DNA of 64,000 nucleotides. Source: Yponomeuta sedellus. Its lineage: Eukaryota; Arthropoda; Insecta; Lepidoptera; Yponomeutidae. The DNA is taken from NCBI GenBank assembly GCA_934045075.1, contig OW203726.1, positions 11,569,992 through 11,633,991 on the forward strand. The letters are read 5' to 3'. A program made the position numbers and the translations under genes. The notes beneath the pieces are model-generated. The model did not search any database. It saw only the letters and a list, made by a program, of their open reading frames with translations, and was not told where the DNA came from. Of the stretch, positions 11,841-22,520 are shown one piece after another; position 1 is the stretch's first letter, and every line of letters begins with the position of its first letter.

Positions 11841-12194
11841 CAGATAAGTAACATTGCATGTTATAATATCATGGTAAAGCTTACAATCTAGTTATATGTC
11901 CTTTAATGTGTTACGACAGCGTGTTAAAATATGGATGAGAGCTGAAGCCATGAAGCACATCAAGCCACATTTATTTTAATACGATCATACAGGATATAAT
12001 TTCATACATGCGGCTTGATCCACATTTAAAAAGGATCCAGTAGTTCACTTTGCGCAAATAGGTACTTAATTAAATAAAGAAGCTGACTAATGGTGTTAAT
12101 GAAGCTAATTCAAGTTTAATCGAAAATTGCCCTGTTACTCGTAGCTTAAGAAAAACGCTAAATAATATATAGTTAGGATATACAGTTATGCAAT
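11841..12194. other. intergenic, no gene seen
   Basis: AT-rich DNA with nothing recognisable. Confidence 0.4.
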
Positions 12195-12420
12195 ATGAGT
12201 GGAATGGCCGGTAGGGGTGTCCCAGGCGGACAAACTTCGATCAAATAGAGGATGGGGTGATGTATAAGCAAAGTGCAAGTTATAAAGTACCTGAAACCGG
12301 CACGACTGATGAACGTTAATGAAGCAAAGGGCTCTGTCAAGATCGTGGCAAGTGGCAGTCCCTGGTCTCTGCCTACCACTTGGGGATCCAGGCGTGAGTT
12401 TACGTTAAGGTTATGCATTT
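12195..12420 (-). repeat. SINE/MITE-like family 3
   Basis: Shares 'gtcccaggcggacaaacttc', 'gaacgttaatgaagcaaagg' and 'gatcgtggcaagtggcagtc' with copies at 21478, 22140, 29775 and 50385. This orders it from a 'gggacgtcccaggcgg' end to an 'aggcgtgaggttatgtatg' end. Class uncertain: no tRNA head or terminal inverted repeat was found. Confidence 0.65.
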
Positions 12421-13014
12421 AACAGGAGTAGAATTTGAACCACTATTTTAACAATATTGACCGCTTTATCGTAAAAGCGAGAAGGAAATAGTTGTCGTCT
12501 CTTTTTTAACAGACTGTATTCAGATGTGGATACACTACCGGCAAGAAAGTAGAATCTAATGAATGGGCTTGCTGGAAATTGAGGTTAAGGGAAAAGGACA
12601 TTCCGGGAACGGACGTTCAGGAAATAAACCTAACAAACCGACTGAAAGTTCCGGTAATAGGATCTGACGTCCGAGAGGGGTTAAACAAATACAGTCATCT
12701 TAAGCCAGTAGGCTTGTCTTTGGGTTTTTTCTCCAAAGTAGCCAGTAACGTAACTCTGTATAGTACATGTACAGAACGATGGCTGTCGACCGTACATAAG
12801 TTCCGACAACAGTACATTCTCCCAAGTAAAGAGATTCCGGCAACGTTTCTTTCAGGAAAGCTACCTGGTGTTTGGAGTTAATTAGCATATTTTTAAGGAA
12901 GCATTGTAACGCGATGAAGATTGATAATGTAGCCTTGAAACGTCCCAGGGCACAGGCCAATATAGGCTCGTGCCCACTGCCGCCGCTTCGAAGCTAAATA
13001 AATAGTATCTTCGT
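12421..13014. other. intergenic; open frame without recognisable product
   Basis: A 100-codon frame on the plus strand (12579-12881) is open but has no domain, no splice context and uneven composition, with repeated 'ttccgg' words. I do not call it a gene. Confidence 0.4.
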
Positions 13015-13290
13015 CGAGAGACGGTAGCCTAGTGGGTAGGACAATGGACTCGGAAGCGAGAGACCCAGGTTCGATTCCTAGTGCGGGAATGTACCAATGA
13101 CTTTGTTTTTTAATTCATGTACATTTGCGATGTTATAGTAGCAAAACCACTCGCAAACGGAAAAGTAAAACATCGTGAGGAATCCTGAGTGTCTAGCGCC
13201 TAAAATTGCCAATCCGCGGTGGGCACGCATGTTAATTAAGCCCATACCCTCTCTCTGAGAGAAGGCCTGTGCAATGCAGTGCGAAGTTTA
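13015..13290 (+). repeat. SINE family 1, type-a, near full length
   Basis: The head has an A-box-like 'ggtagcctagtgggtaggac' and a B-box-like 'ccaggttcgattcctagtgc'. It is followed by 'tgtaccaatgactttgtttt', 'catcgtgaggaatcctga', 'gccaatccgcggtgggcacg' and a CT/GA-rich tail segment 'cctctctctgagagaaggcc'. This is the clearest type-a copy in the window, of pol III tRNA-derived layout. Confidence 0.8.
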
Positions 13291-13854
13291 CAGGCTACTT
13301 AAAAAAAGAGCATCGATTACTGACACTAATTCAAAAATATGTACCAGAACATAAGTAAAACAAAACGAAAAAAAAAATAGATACTAAACAATATTTTCAT
13401 AACATTAGTAATAAAATCTAAAAAAGCTATGGTTATGAGCGAAGGTTGCCGGGCAACTTAATTGTTCTTATACTGGTTTCCTCGTATCGGACGGCAGAGT
13501 TTGAAACTAATAATATAGGTAGGTAATAGAAATCATTTTTGAATGATGCGATACCTCTTGACATTTGGAATAGGGACGTTCGCTGTTGTAGTATGCAGCA
13601 CCATTGAATATTGATCGCTATCAATATTCAGTGGCACCTCAAAGCTTCTTTTATGACGGAGTTTCATTTTATTCAGGCAATCGGTTCTTTTGAGAGCACC
13701 TAGTGATTTAATTATTCTGAATCCAAAGGGACACACAAAGTGTTAATGTTCTACTGCCTGTCTCCCAAAAACTTACCTGTTCTAAGCATGATTATTAAGA
13801 ATTGTTTCACAGGAACCATGCCTGGGGAACCAATGGCTTAGGTTAGATATTTAG
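13291..13854. other. intergenic, left flank of the hAT element
   Basis: AT-rich. Several short minus-strand frames here have no support. The last eight bases, 13847-13854 (atatttag), are the left target duplication of the hAT element that follows. Confidence 0.5.
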
Positions 13855-14171
13855 CAGTGCCGGTTTTAGCACTACCAGCGCCCTGGGCGAGATTCATACG
13901 GCGCCCCCCTCCAAATTTTACTCGCGCCTTCGAACTTATTTTCTCTCTCTTTCTCTCAAATATCATAGAATGCGCTTTCGATACATTTTTGTTACATAAA
14001 CTTAGCAGTTTCATTTTTTCACAACTCTTTGGGACTACGAGTATATAGTTTTGAAAAAAGCTGAACATGAGTATTTGCCCAACTCGAAAACTTTCGGGTA
14101 TCAGGGCAGCTTTCGCGTTGTTCGAAGATACGAGGTTTCAACTCCAATGTTAAATGAGTACGTAGAATCTC

Positions 14172-14576
14172 TTGTACGGTTCAGAGTCTTGGTTCGTGCG
14201 TTCAGACATCCCCCACAGGCTCCAGGTATTTCTTAACAAATGTCTCAGACAGATACAGGGGATATTGTGGCCACAAAGAATACGGAACCAGAACCTCTGG
14301 GAGTGTTCCAATCAGATACCAGTCCACCTAGAACTCGTAGATAGGAAATGGCTCTGGATAGGACATACACTTCGCCGCGACAAGGGATGCTTGACCAGAC
14401 AAGCACTTACGTATACCCCATTGGGCAGCCGAAAGAGGGGGCGGCCAAGGACCAAAAGATCAATAGACCAAGAGGCCAAGTCGATCGGCACTAGCTGGCC
14501 TGAATTGGAAGCTGCCGCAAACCACCGTCAAAAGTGGAAATCTGTGGTTGAGGCCCGATGCTCCGCTAGAAGTTAA
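14172..14576 (+). pseudogene. C-terminal tail of a non-LTR retrotransposon polyprotein
   Basis: The 134-codon frame has the end signature of many LINE polyproteins. It reads KWLWIGHTLRRDKGCLTRQA, a basic SRKRGRPRT stretch, then SWPELEAAANHRQKWKSVVE and a stop. Just after the stop is a short 'gagagagaga' tail, as LINE 3' ends often carry. The reverse transcriptase core is missing, so it is 5' truncated. It inserted inside the hAT element. RTE-like or CR1-like affiliation cannot be decided by eye. Confidence 0.7.
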
Positions 14577-15151
14577 AGGGCCAAAGAAGAGAGAGAGAGA
14601 GACTTGAGTATACTTATAGTTCAAATGTTAGCTTGATATCCTCATCCTCATATCGCATCCTCGAAATACAGGGTCTTGACAGACGGACAACAAAGTGATC
14701 TTATAAGTGTTCCTCATCATCTCACGTTTTTTTTCCTTTCGGGGTACGGAACCCTAAAAAGCCAAAAGATATAATGAAATAACTATTTAGTAAAAGAAAT
14801 AACCATTTATTTAATAAGAAACTAATAAAATGTTATTTTTTTTGCCTTTTTATCGGCGAACTCTATTAGGTCATTAAAAAGTTAAAATTACTTTGCTAAA
14901 TTCCGCCAACAATCCCACAAGCACTATGCAGTTAGTTAATGCACCGCCCTCCCTCCCACTTTTTCAAGCAGAAGCAAGACACAAACAAACCACCACCAAC
15001 ACCAATATTTGTGTAAGAAAACACGCGACGCATTTTGCCTCCAACACGAGGCATCCTCAGACTTCCAAATGCAAGTCGTCAAAGTCAATGTTTCGATTGA
15101 CAAAGTGGCTATAAATTTGTTGGGATATTGTTGAGCGTAGATAGGTTTTTT

Positions 15152-15530
15152 AGGAGCGGTGGTAGCTCAGTGGGTAGAACCATGGACTGGCAAGCGGGAG
15201 CCCCAGGTTCGATCCCAAGTGCGGGCATGTACCAATGACTTTGTTTAATTTCAAAGTTACGTGCATTTGCGAATTTGTAGTCGCAATACCACACGCTAAC
15301 GGTGAAGGAAAACATCGTGAGGAAACCCGCGGCTTGGTTGGCTCCGCACGTATTGACTAGTCTTTCCTGTGGGCTAGGCCGACTAAGCTGTCAGGATGGT
15401 ATAGGTGCTGGGCAAGTATACACCATCTATAAAACCATGTCCCAGGCACTGCAGCGTCGGAGTGGTCCCTTCACCCATCTAGTGTGAGTGAAGATACCAC
15501 TGGGCGCTGTATAAATCATCTCATCAAGTA
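15152..15530 (+). repeat. SINE family 1, type-b, best copy
   Basis: The head has 'gcggtggtagctcagtggg' and a B-box-like 'ccaggttcgatcccaagtgc'. The body has 'tgtaccaatgactttgttta' and 'catcgtgaggaaacccgc'. The type-b 3' half follows: 'gtgggctaggccgactaagc', 'ggatggtataggtgctgggc', 'gtcccaggcactgcagcg' and 'catctagtgtgagtgaag'. It sits inside the hAT element. Confidence 0.8.
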
Positions 15531-15669
15531 GATGCAAAAAAAGGCCAATATTATAGATAGATTAGATAGGTTTTTATCAACTTAAGCTTAGAAAACCTCC
15601 TCTCCCCACTAGCAACTGTTACAGGTATAGTCAATTACACTCGCAATGTTATTCATGCATTTGGCTATA

Positions 15670-16994
15670 CGTGGGACACTCAGAAAGTTTTGAGAAACTA
15701 AAAAACTAACTTCTGTGAAAAAAATATTTTTACTAAATCTTTTCAAAGAACTCTCCACTAGCCTCTACACAAAGTTCATGCGTCTGAACCAATTTTTAAA
15801 ACATTTTTTCCAGTCCTCCGCAGACATGCAGACTCTTCCACGGCCTTTTCAAACGCTGCTAGCGTATCTTTCGGCGATGAAAACTGTATCCCTTTGAGCT
15901 GATTTTTTATTTTAGAGAATAAAAAGAAGTCGCATGGAGCCAAATCAGGGCTGTAAGGAGGGTGCCCAAACTTTTACCAAACTCTACCAAAACTCTGACC
16001 GGTGTGGAGTCCAGGAAGTCCCTCGTTTTGATCGCAGAGTGCGCGGGCGCGTTGTCGTGGTGAAGAAGGACCCCGCGGAGCCCGGTGTTCGGTCGCTTAT
16101 TGCTCAATTCAGAAAAAAATTCTGGCAGGCATTTTGTGCTATACCATTCAGTGTTGATGCTGCTTTGGTCTCGAAGTGGAATTGAAATTAGGTACCCCGT
16201 CAAAGTGAAGAAACTAGCGATCAAAATTTTTCCTGCGCTCCTCGATCGCTTCACTTTCGTAGGCGTTGGTTCATTTTGAAGCAGCCAAACTGTCGACTGT
16301 CGCTTTGTTTCTGGATCATATTGATAAATCCAGGATTCCGTCACCTGTCACAATGTCGTAAACGCGCCGTGACCAGCCAGCATCAAATTTTTGTAACATA
16401 TCACGGCACCAATCCACAAGGGCATGCTTCCGAGCTTCGGTGAGGTTGTGCGGCAAACAGCGGGAAAATATTCTCCTTACGCAAAGGTGCTCGTGCAAAA
16501 TCTTGTGAACACTTTCTGAAAGAAACTGCAGTGTATGCTGAATCTCTTCGTACGTAATTCGTCTGTTTTCTTGAATTTATTTTTTTAGTGTGCTGGCAAC
16601 ACCTTCTTCGGTGACAGCCGACGTAGGACGGCCACTCCTTTGTTCAACCCCCAAAGTAGGACGACCGCGTTTGAACACGCTATACCAGCGGTAGACGATT
16701 GCTTTTGAAGGTCCTTCATCCATAAAAGCAATTCGAAGTCGATCAAATGACTCATCAGGTTTTAAGCCACATTTGAAATCGTAAAAAATCATAGCACGAA
16801 AATGTTCTCGATGCAGATCCATTTTTTAATGAGACAAGAAAATTTGAATTAGCTCTCAAAACATGCGGAGGGAAATTTGAAAATCGAACAGTAGTATTTT
16901 TACTTTTAAATAATCGACGTTTTCAAAACAATTACAAGTGGCCAGTGTCTTATACATAAAAACTTTTTTTCGAAAAACTTTCTGAGAGGCCTGG
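15670..16994 (-). mobile_element. mariner element, 1.3 kb, TA duplication
   Basis: Inverted termini share 'ctcagaaagtttt': the left end starts cgtgggacactcagaaag and the right end, reversed, starts ccaggcctctcagaaag. Both are bounded by TA (15668-15669 and 16995-16996). Length 1,325 bp, normal for mariner. It lies inside the hAT element and interrupts its residual open frame. Confidence 0.88.
15907..16822 (-). pseudogene. mariner transposase, broken by frameshifts
   Basis: Reading starts at 16822 with the helix-turn-helix region (FRAMIFYDFKCGLKPDESFD, then GPSKAIVYRWYSVF and RSGRP). A second frame (16316-16498) carries the region ending in VTGD, the first catalytic aspartate. A third (15907-16344) carries ESWIYQYDPETK and LLHHDNAPAH with the second aspartate. 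The last aspartate region (HPPYSPDLAP) lies in yet another frame near 15935-15970. At least three frame breaks make it inactive. Family D,D34D is inferred from these motifs. Confidence 0.85.
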
Positions 16995-17216
16995 TAGTTC
17001 TTGTAAGTTGCGATCTTTGATAAAATTTAAACCAAAAACAGGAGTAACTCCATTCTGATCAGGCAAAAAATATTTCAGGCTTAGGAGTTCATCGCACAAC
17101 ATACAAGCATCTATATCTGATTTAGAGTCCACACTTAATTTCAATTGGAGATCACCACAAAGTTTTATGCGGTCAGCTTTTTCCGGAATCTGTTTAATAT
17201 TACACAAAAAGGCCAT
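16995..17216 (-). pseudogene. remnant open frame of the hAT element
   Basis: An open frame from 17216 to the mariner boundary reads NIKQIPEKADRIKLCGDLQL, then DIDACMLCDELLSLKYFLP and FGLNFIKDRNLQELPG. The style (short helical stretches, 'DACMLCDELLSLKYFLP') resembles the C-terminal part of hAT / zinc-finger MYM-type transposases. Its location inside a hAT-like element supports that. The mariner insertion at the TA after 16994 ends the frame. Family assignment is moderate. Confidence 0.5.
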
Positions 17217-17671
17217 GATTCCGTGTACTCATTTAACTTTAACTGTTCAAATCTTTAATTGATGGAAATTGGAGTAAAATCTAAAAGATAGTTGAAAAAT
17301 TCAACCTCGATTTTTTCTCTGGACAAGCTCATCGAATGTCCTAATTTTGGTTATGTAGATATTGCAAATTTTTATGATAAACCTGTTTTTTACGCGATTT
17401 CGTGATGGGTGCAGTAGTAAAATTTGTTCGTATATTAACGAGTAGTATCACCCCTGGAATAGTTTGTACTAATTTAAATATAGCGGTGTTTACACAAATA
17501 AATGTTTATAAAACCTATTTTGAGGCTAAAAATTTCACCCATGCCGGGACAATTTAGGGAAATTTAAGTATAAATATATATACGGCGTTCACAAAGGGGC
17601 GCCCCTTTGTGCCCGGCGCCCTGGGCGGTCGCCCTACCGCGCCCTACCCTAACGCCGCTACTAATATTTAG

Positions 17672-18339
17672 CTCAGGTTAGCTGCAAAAATATACTGAAA
17701 TGTTCTACAACTTTAAAGTATATTTTTGCAGAAACTCATACGGTCTCTTATACAAAACTTTTCTTTTCCTTGTCAAATAGGGAGGCTTTCCTTTACAAAG
17801 CTAATGAATTCGATACTTCAACGCCCAATGTAAAAATATTGCACGTAGAAATATAAAATTTGGGTTCTTGAAATAAAAAATCGGGATTTCAAACTAAATT
17901 AATTGATTTTCCAGCAAAACTTTATTGACAACGCATCAACTCGTAGTGCGTATATACCTATTAGCTTAGTACAATCCATTTAACCATTCCTGATTTATTA
18001 ACTCAACTTTAGAACTACAGTAATTATGGAAATCAGGTACTACGGCTTAGATAAATCTTTGAAAAATTATTGTACCTACTATCGAAAGCTTCATCTTGAT
18101 GGACGCTCTTTGGTGGTCAAAGAGACATGATTGTTTTGATAACAGTGATAGATATTCCGTGAACGTCTAGGTTTCCAAAGGTGATATATTGACCACATTA
18201 CCTACTAAAGATTTAAGATTGGGTGTGGATATTTGTAGCCTTCTTTAGAAGACTTGAACAAATTAAGATATATTTGTAGTCGCTGAGGAATTAATGATAA
18301 TTCTATCGTATTGTGTGTTTTAGCTCAAAGCAGTTCTTG
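17672..18339. other. intergenic, no gene seen
   Basis: AT-rich flank of the hAT element. Nothing recognisable. Confidence 0.4.
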
Positions 18340-18480
18340 TTTATGAAAAACTTAAGATAAGAATATTCTTTATTGTACACTGGAAAAACAACAAATACAA
18401 AACAATTGCAAATATACATAGTACAATTGGCGGCCTTATTGCTAAAAGCATTTTCTTCCAGACAACCTAACGATACAAAC
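18340..18480 (-). repeat. LINE 3'-end fragment
   Basis: The string 'tggcggccttattgctaaaa' followed by 'attttcttccagacaacc' matches fragments at 32051-32207 and about 54440-54560. On the minus strand it ends in 'acaataaagaatattcttat', consistent with the 3' end of a non-LTR element. Confidence 0.6.
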
Positions 18481-18849
18481 TTAGTTCTCAATATCAAAAT
18501 GACAACATTTGAACACAGTAGTTTATCTGTCATTGTTAAGCTATTATTATGAGTCATCTTCGTCCCCAAAACATAAGTATGCTGTTTTGTCGTTTTGAGC
18601 CGCAAGAATGCTGTTTTGTGTTTGACAAAATAAAGTTGGACGTAAGGAATCACGGAGATAAGCAAGGATGCATTTGAAAAGATTTAATGTGACGTTACAA
18701 TGCAGTAATTTACCGCAGCCGATTTATCAGCCTGCTTGAACGGCAACCACCGATAAACAATGTTTATCACGCCCGTTCAGTTTAATGTGAAGGGACATAA
18801 GGTTTCTTTATTTTTTTTTGTTTGACTAACCCGAGCTGAGGACTATTTT

Positions 18850-19100
18850 AAAAACCTATTTAGAGGCTAACTATTCCGCCCATGCCGGGACTCGAACCCG
18901 CGACCTCTGGCTAACCGTACCAGCGCTCTCCTAACTAAGCTAATGGGCAAATGCCGGCATCAGCGAAAATTCGAACCTCTTTACAATATTCTCTGTATTA
19001 TTTACAGGCAGCGATATCTAGCTGAAGTAATTTGCGTCACTTGCAGCCCCGAGTACCTACTTTGCAGTTAGGTTTTACATCGGAATGATATCGCTGTACC
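18850..19100 (-). repeat. SINE family 2, long copy
   Basis: On the plus strand it reads 'aacctatttagaggctaac', the tRNA-like unit in reverse ('gggactcgaacccgcgacct'), 'aattcgaacctctttacaat', and 'ggcagcgatatctagctgaa'. The tRNA-like boxes lie near the 3' end of the element on the minus strand, unlike a standard SINE head. Confidence 0.7.
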
Positions 19101-19302
19101 TACCTATTAGCCTAGAGGCTATTTATGAGGTTTGTTTTTCAAGTTTATAAGTTTCAGAGCTGGAAATAAAAGTACCTATTTGAGTTATTTTGCCCAATAG
19201 AAAATACATACGCTTAAACAACAGCGCCATAAGAAAACACACAAGGTGGCTACATGTATTATTTTTCAAGGATAGGTAGGTATTCTATGTTTGATACCTT
19301 CT

Positions 19303-19460
19303 CACAGTAAGGCCCGCCACCGTCTTACAATCCTCCATCAACCCGGACTTGCCCTATATTCCTGCGATGCAGGAAGAGATCCGGGCCCCAGCAGATATCA
19401 AGTTCAAGGTACTCTAAGTTATGGTAACCCGACAAGGACGTCACAAGCATGAATACAAAT
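19303..19460 (+). repeat. SINE family 4 and family 5 fragments
   Basis: Positions 19303-19400 match the 3' part of family 4 ('cttacaatcctccatcaacc', 'tgcgatgcaggaagagatcc'). The next bases ('gacaaggacgtcacaagcat') match a family 5 block also seen at 31360-31375. Confidence 0.55.
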
Positions 19461-19712
19461 GTAACAAATACTCATTTGGTTTTAAAAAATGGGCACAAGG
19501 TGGCGCTGACGTCATACACAGTGATTAGAATATCACCATAACTAGTTAGAACGTCACCGGAAACGTCAAATAGTTTACGCTGTAGTATCGCATTTTGTTC
19601 CAAGGAACCTTATCGAAATTTTCAGGCTTTCTTCTAGAAAATGAATAAGAAATTTAAATACCAATGTATTTAAAACATAAGGGGTTTGAAACATTACGCT
19701 TGTTGGTTTGTT

Positions 19713-19714
<2 letters not shown>
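19461..19714. other. intergenic, no gene seen
   Basis: Nothing recognised between SINE fragments and the AT microsatellite. Confidence 0.35.

Positions 19715-19792
<78 letters not shown>
19715..19792. repeat. (AT)n microsatellite
   Basis: About 39 uninterrupted AT dinucleotides. The frames of alternating I and Y on both strands here are artefacts of this repeat. Confidence 0.97.
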
Positions 19793-19794
<2 letters not shown>

Positions 19795-20482
19795 TAGTAC
19801 AATCATCTCCACCTCAAACAAGCGTATTCTATTCTGTGCGACGGTGTATTACTGAGACTGTCTCTATCGCAAGGGTGAATGACCCAATAGCCACGTGACA
19901 ATAAAAAAACTATTCCACCAACATACATTAAGTTCCTATTTAGCATTTTAAAACCAGCTTTAAAATTTATTTTACCGTTAATTCCTTAGGTCTCAAATAT
20001 GACAAGCGCTATTTTATAGAGAGTTATTTTTAAAATACGCATTTCCTGTAACAGGTCACGTCAATTGCAGTTTGCGTCTTAGAATTACTTTTGTTTTAAA
20101 AGTATTTTCTCTTTAAGGTTTTCGAAATACTTCATAGAATTATATAATCTACACCTATTATGCAATCATAAATTAATGTATGCAGATTTGGTCATTGATT
20201 GAAATAGACAAATTACCAATAAATTTGCCTATTTATTTGTATTTCCGAGTGCTGCACGTCGGTGCACTACTGTGTACTGGCGGAAGACCAGCACTGGAGT
20301 GGTCAGTCTTTCCAGTATAATTGCTGAGTCAGAACCCCTATGCATTCGCCACACCTCTAAACTGCTCTTTTGTTTTGTCCGTTGATTTGCATGTTTCTGT
20401 TACTTTTCTTGTTGCTTATTTGCTGTACAATTTTTATGTCACATAAGTACTTGTGCTATTTATTTTGTTTACTATATACCTA
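19793..20482. other. intergenic, no gene seen
   Basis: Unique-looking AT-rich DNA. The plus-strand frame at 20370-20576 reads into the TG repeat and is not coding-like. Confidence 0.4.
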
Positions 20483-20528
20483 TGTGTGTGTGTGTGTGTG
20501 TGTGTCTGTGTGTGTTTGTGCGTGTGTG
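20483..20528. repeat. (TG)n microsatellite
   Basis: TG dinucleotides with a few interruptions (tgtgtctgtg, gtttgtgcg). Confidence 0.93.
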
Positions 20529-20604
20529 GATGCAAATAAATGTTTTATCTATATATCTAAATATACTTACTGTTGACGCAGTCTCCACATAAGAATGTTC
20601 ATTC

Positions 20605-20863
20605 TAAAAACCTATTTAGAGGCTAAAAATTTCACCCATGCCGGGATTCGAACCCGCAACCTCTGGCTATCCGTGCCAGCGCTCTACCAATTGAGCCAAT
20701 GGGCGACTCACGGCATCAGTGAAATTTCGAACCTCTTTACACTATTCTCTGTATTACGTACAGGCAGCGACATCTGACTTAAGCAAATTGCATTACTTAC
20801 AGCCCCGACCACCTACTTTGCAGTTAGGTTTTAACATCGGAACGATATCACTGTACCCACATG
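20605..20863 (-). repeat. SINE family 2, long copy
   Basis: Same layout as 18850-19100: 'aacctatttagaggctaaaa', 'gggattcgaacccgcaacct', 'gctctaccaattgagccaat', 'cgacatctgacttaagcaaa', 'cagttaggttttaacatcgg'. It is followed at once by an inverted pair of the family's tail. Confidence 0.75.
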
Positions 20864-20997
20864 ATTACACTATTTTTATTTTTAATGCACTAACCCGTGC
20901 TAAGGAACAAATTTAAAAACCTATTAATTTATTCATTATTATTTATTAATTTGTTCCTTAGCACGGGTTAGTGCATTAAAAATAAAAATAGTGTAAT
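20864..20997. repeat. perfect inverted repeat of the SINE family 2 tail
   Basis: Arms 20864-20912 and 20949-20997 are exact 49-bp reverse complements (arm core 'aatgcactaacccgtgctaa') around a 36-bp AT-rich spacer. The same tail ends the copies at 27231-27529 and about 51490-51530, so this is a tail-to-tail structure of one family. Confidence 0.85.
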
Positions 20998-21084
20998 AAT
21001 GTTCATTCTATTTAAGCATTCATAATCAGATAACACCAATACAAAGCAGAATAACCGAAAACGGCACAAACTAAAAAAAAAAGT

Positions 21085-21175
21085 CCCAATGGGCAAAGGA
21101 CACGGGCTTTCTTTCTGAGAGAGAGTTTGGGCTAAATCACCATGCGTGGCCACAGCGGATTGGCAATTTTATGAT
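21085..21175 (-). repeat. SINE family 1 fragment, type-a 3' half
   Basis: Plus-strand reading 'tttctttctgagagagagtt', 'accatgcgtggccacagcgg', 'attggcaattt' is the reversed 3' half of type-a copies. Confidence 0.6.
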
Positions 21176-21477
21176 TTGATTGGATTGTTGCGCTTTTTAA
21201 AAATAACCTTGTAGAAATGGGTAAAGTTAATAACTAGTCAAATTATACAATTCATTACAAAGTCACCCGTAATGTCACAGTGTAGAAAAAGCGCTTGCAC
21301 ATGTCGACGTGTTGCCAATAGTACGAAAGAGACGCACGTTCTTAATCATCTTAAAATATTCGTTTAAATAAATATTAGTGTACGTTTATCTCAACCATCT
21401 GTAGATTTATCTAAAACGTTTTGAAGACTTTAAATTTAAAGACAAAATGGTACATATTTTTTTACTACATAACATAA
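21176..21477. other. intergenic, no gene seen
   Basis: Nothing recognised between SINE fragments. Confidence 0.35.
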
Positions 21478-21590
21478 CCTCACGCCTGTATCCCAGAGGA
21501 GTAGGCAGAGACCAAGAACTGCCACTTGTCACGATACTGACAGATCACCTTCCCTTCATCAACGTTCATAGTCGTTGCATGCTCTGTTTT
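21478..21590 (+). repeat. family 3 repeat, partial
   Basis: Contains 'cctcacgcctgtatcccag', 'gaactgccacttgtcacgat' and 'ttcatcaacgttcatagtcg', the same order as 50385-50600. Truncated after 'gttgcatgc'. Confidence 0.65.
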
Positions 21591-22139
21591 ACTGTTTCTA
21601 TTATTTAAAAAAGTGTTAGCCTTCTAGCCTATTCTGGAAAAAATATTTGACTTTCGCAAAAAAGGAAACGTTTATGATTATGACCCGACCGAGGGCCTTG
21701 GAAAAAGTAGGCGTTGGTGGTCCTCAATGCAAATGGTTAGGCTGCATTATATTTTACGAGTATGATGCCTAATAAAACAAAGAAAATTTCCAGCCAGAGG
21801 CTCTTGTCATCAAAGGCACCTCGGGGACTTTATAGACCTTGGAGATATTATTACCAAGTCCTAACTTTAAGTATCAAGCTTTTGGCTAGTAAAAGATTTA
21901 TGGGTAGGTATACTTAGTTATAAAATGGTAATGAAATGAAGACTAGATGCTCTACTCTCGATACGCAAGGATAACTATCTTTGTTCATTTTAAGCAAATC
22001 ATAATTTTAGGTGCAACGCCAAGTGCAACTTGTCTTCAAACCATATGAAATCTAATGCAGTCTCAAGACAAGTCATTGAAATTATTGATTATTTTTAAAT
22101 GTTATGCCTTAATACAGTCTATACCACACGAATCATTAC
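21591..22139. other. intergenic, no gene seen
   Basis: Unique-looking DNA. No supported gene. Confidence 0.35.
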
Positions 22140-22520
22140 ATTTTATTAGCAAAGGGGAAGATAAAAAGTACCCGGATCAGGCGTGTGTGCATGCTGTCGG
22201 CAACCCAACAAAGCACAGTAGTCTTCATGTTTTGTAGCTGTGGCAACATTGTGACTTTTTCTCATCTCTGTGTCACCGTTGCGCTATAATGACGTACTAA
22301 ATTATAATAAAATTTCTAATATGTGAAGACTAGTGTTTCCGTGCTCCAAACCCTCCACAAGTCAGTCCAGACCTCTACATTTGGTCCTTCGAGCCGGATT
22401 TGAACCAGCGACCTATGGATCAACGACTTATGAACGTTGATAAAGCGAACGTGTCAGGATCGTGGCAAGTGGCAGTCCCTGGTCTCTGCCTACCCCTCTG
22501 GGATACAGGCGTAAGGTTAT
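22140..22520 (-). repeat. family 3 repeat split by an insertion
   Basis: Positions 22140-22196 (to 'gtgtgtgcatgc') and about 22424-22520 (from 'acgacttatgaacgttgat') are adjacent in the intact copy at 29775-29975. The roughly 225 bp between them is therefore a later insertion. The insert ends with a tRNA-like 'cttcgagccggatttgaacc', so it may be another SINE. Confidence 0.6.

Larger units (their letters stand above)
13855..17663 (-). mobile_element. hAT-type DNA transposon, 3.8 kb, with nested insertions
   Basis: The 8-bp sequence atatttag stands immediately before 13855 and again at 17664-17671, which is the duplication size expected for hAT elements. The left end reads cagtgccggttttagcac. 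The right end, reversed, reads tagtagcggcgttagggt. Both resemble a degenerate CAGTGGCGGC-type terminus, and both are followed by a GC-rich 'gcgccctgggcg' block. Inside lie a LINE tail (14172-14576), a SINE (15152-15530), a mariner (15670-16994) and a remnant of a minus-strand open frame (16995-17216). The element is old and inactive: its own coding region is reduced to a fragment. Confidence 0.75.

Noticed and set aside
12579..12881. Plus-strand 100-codon frame
   Set aside because: No domain, no splice or repeat context, and a competing frame on the other strand.
19575..19855. Frames of alternating isoleucine and tyrosine on both strands
   Set aside because: Produced by the (AT)n microsatellite.
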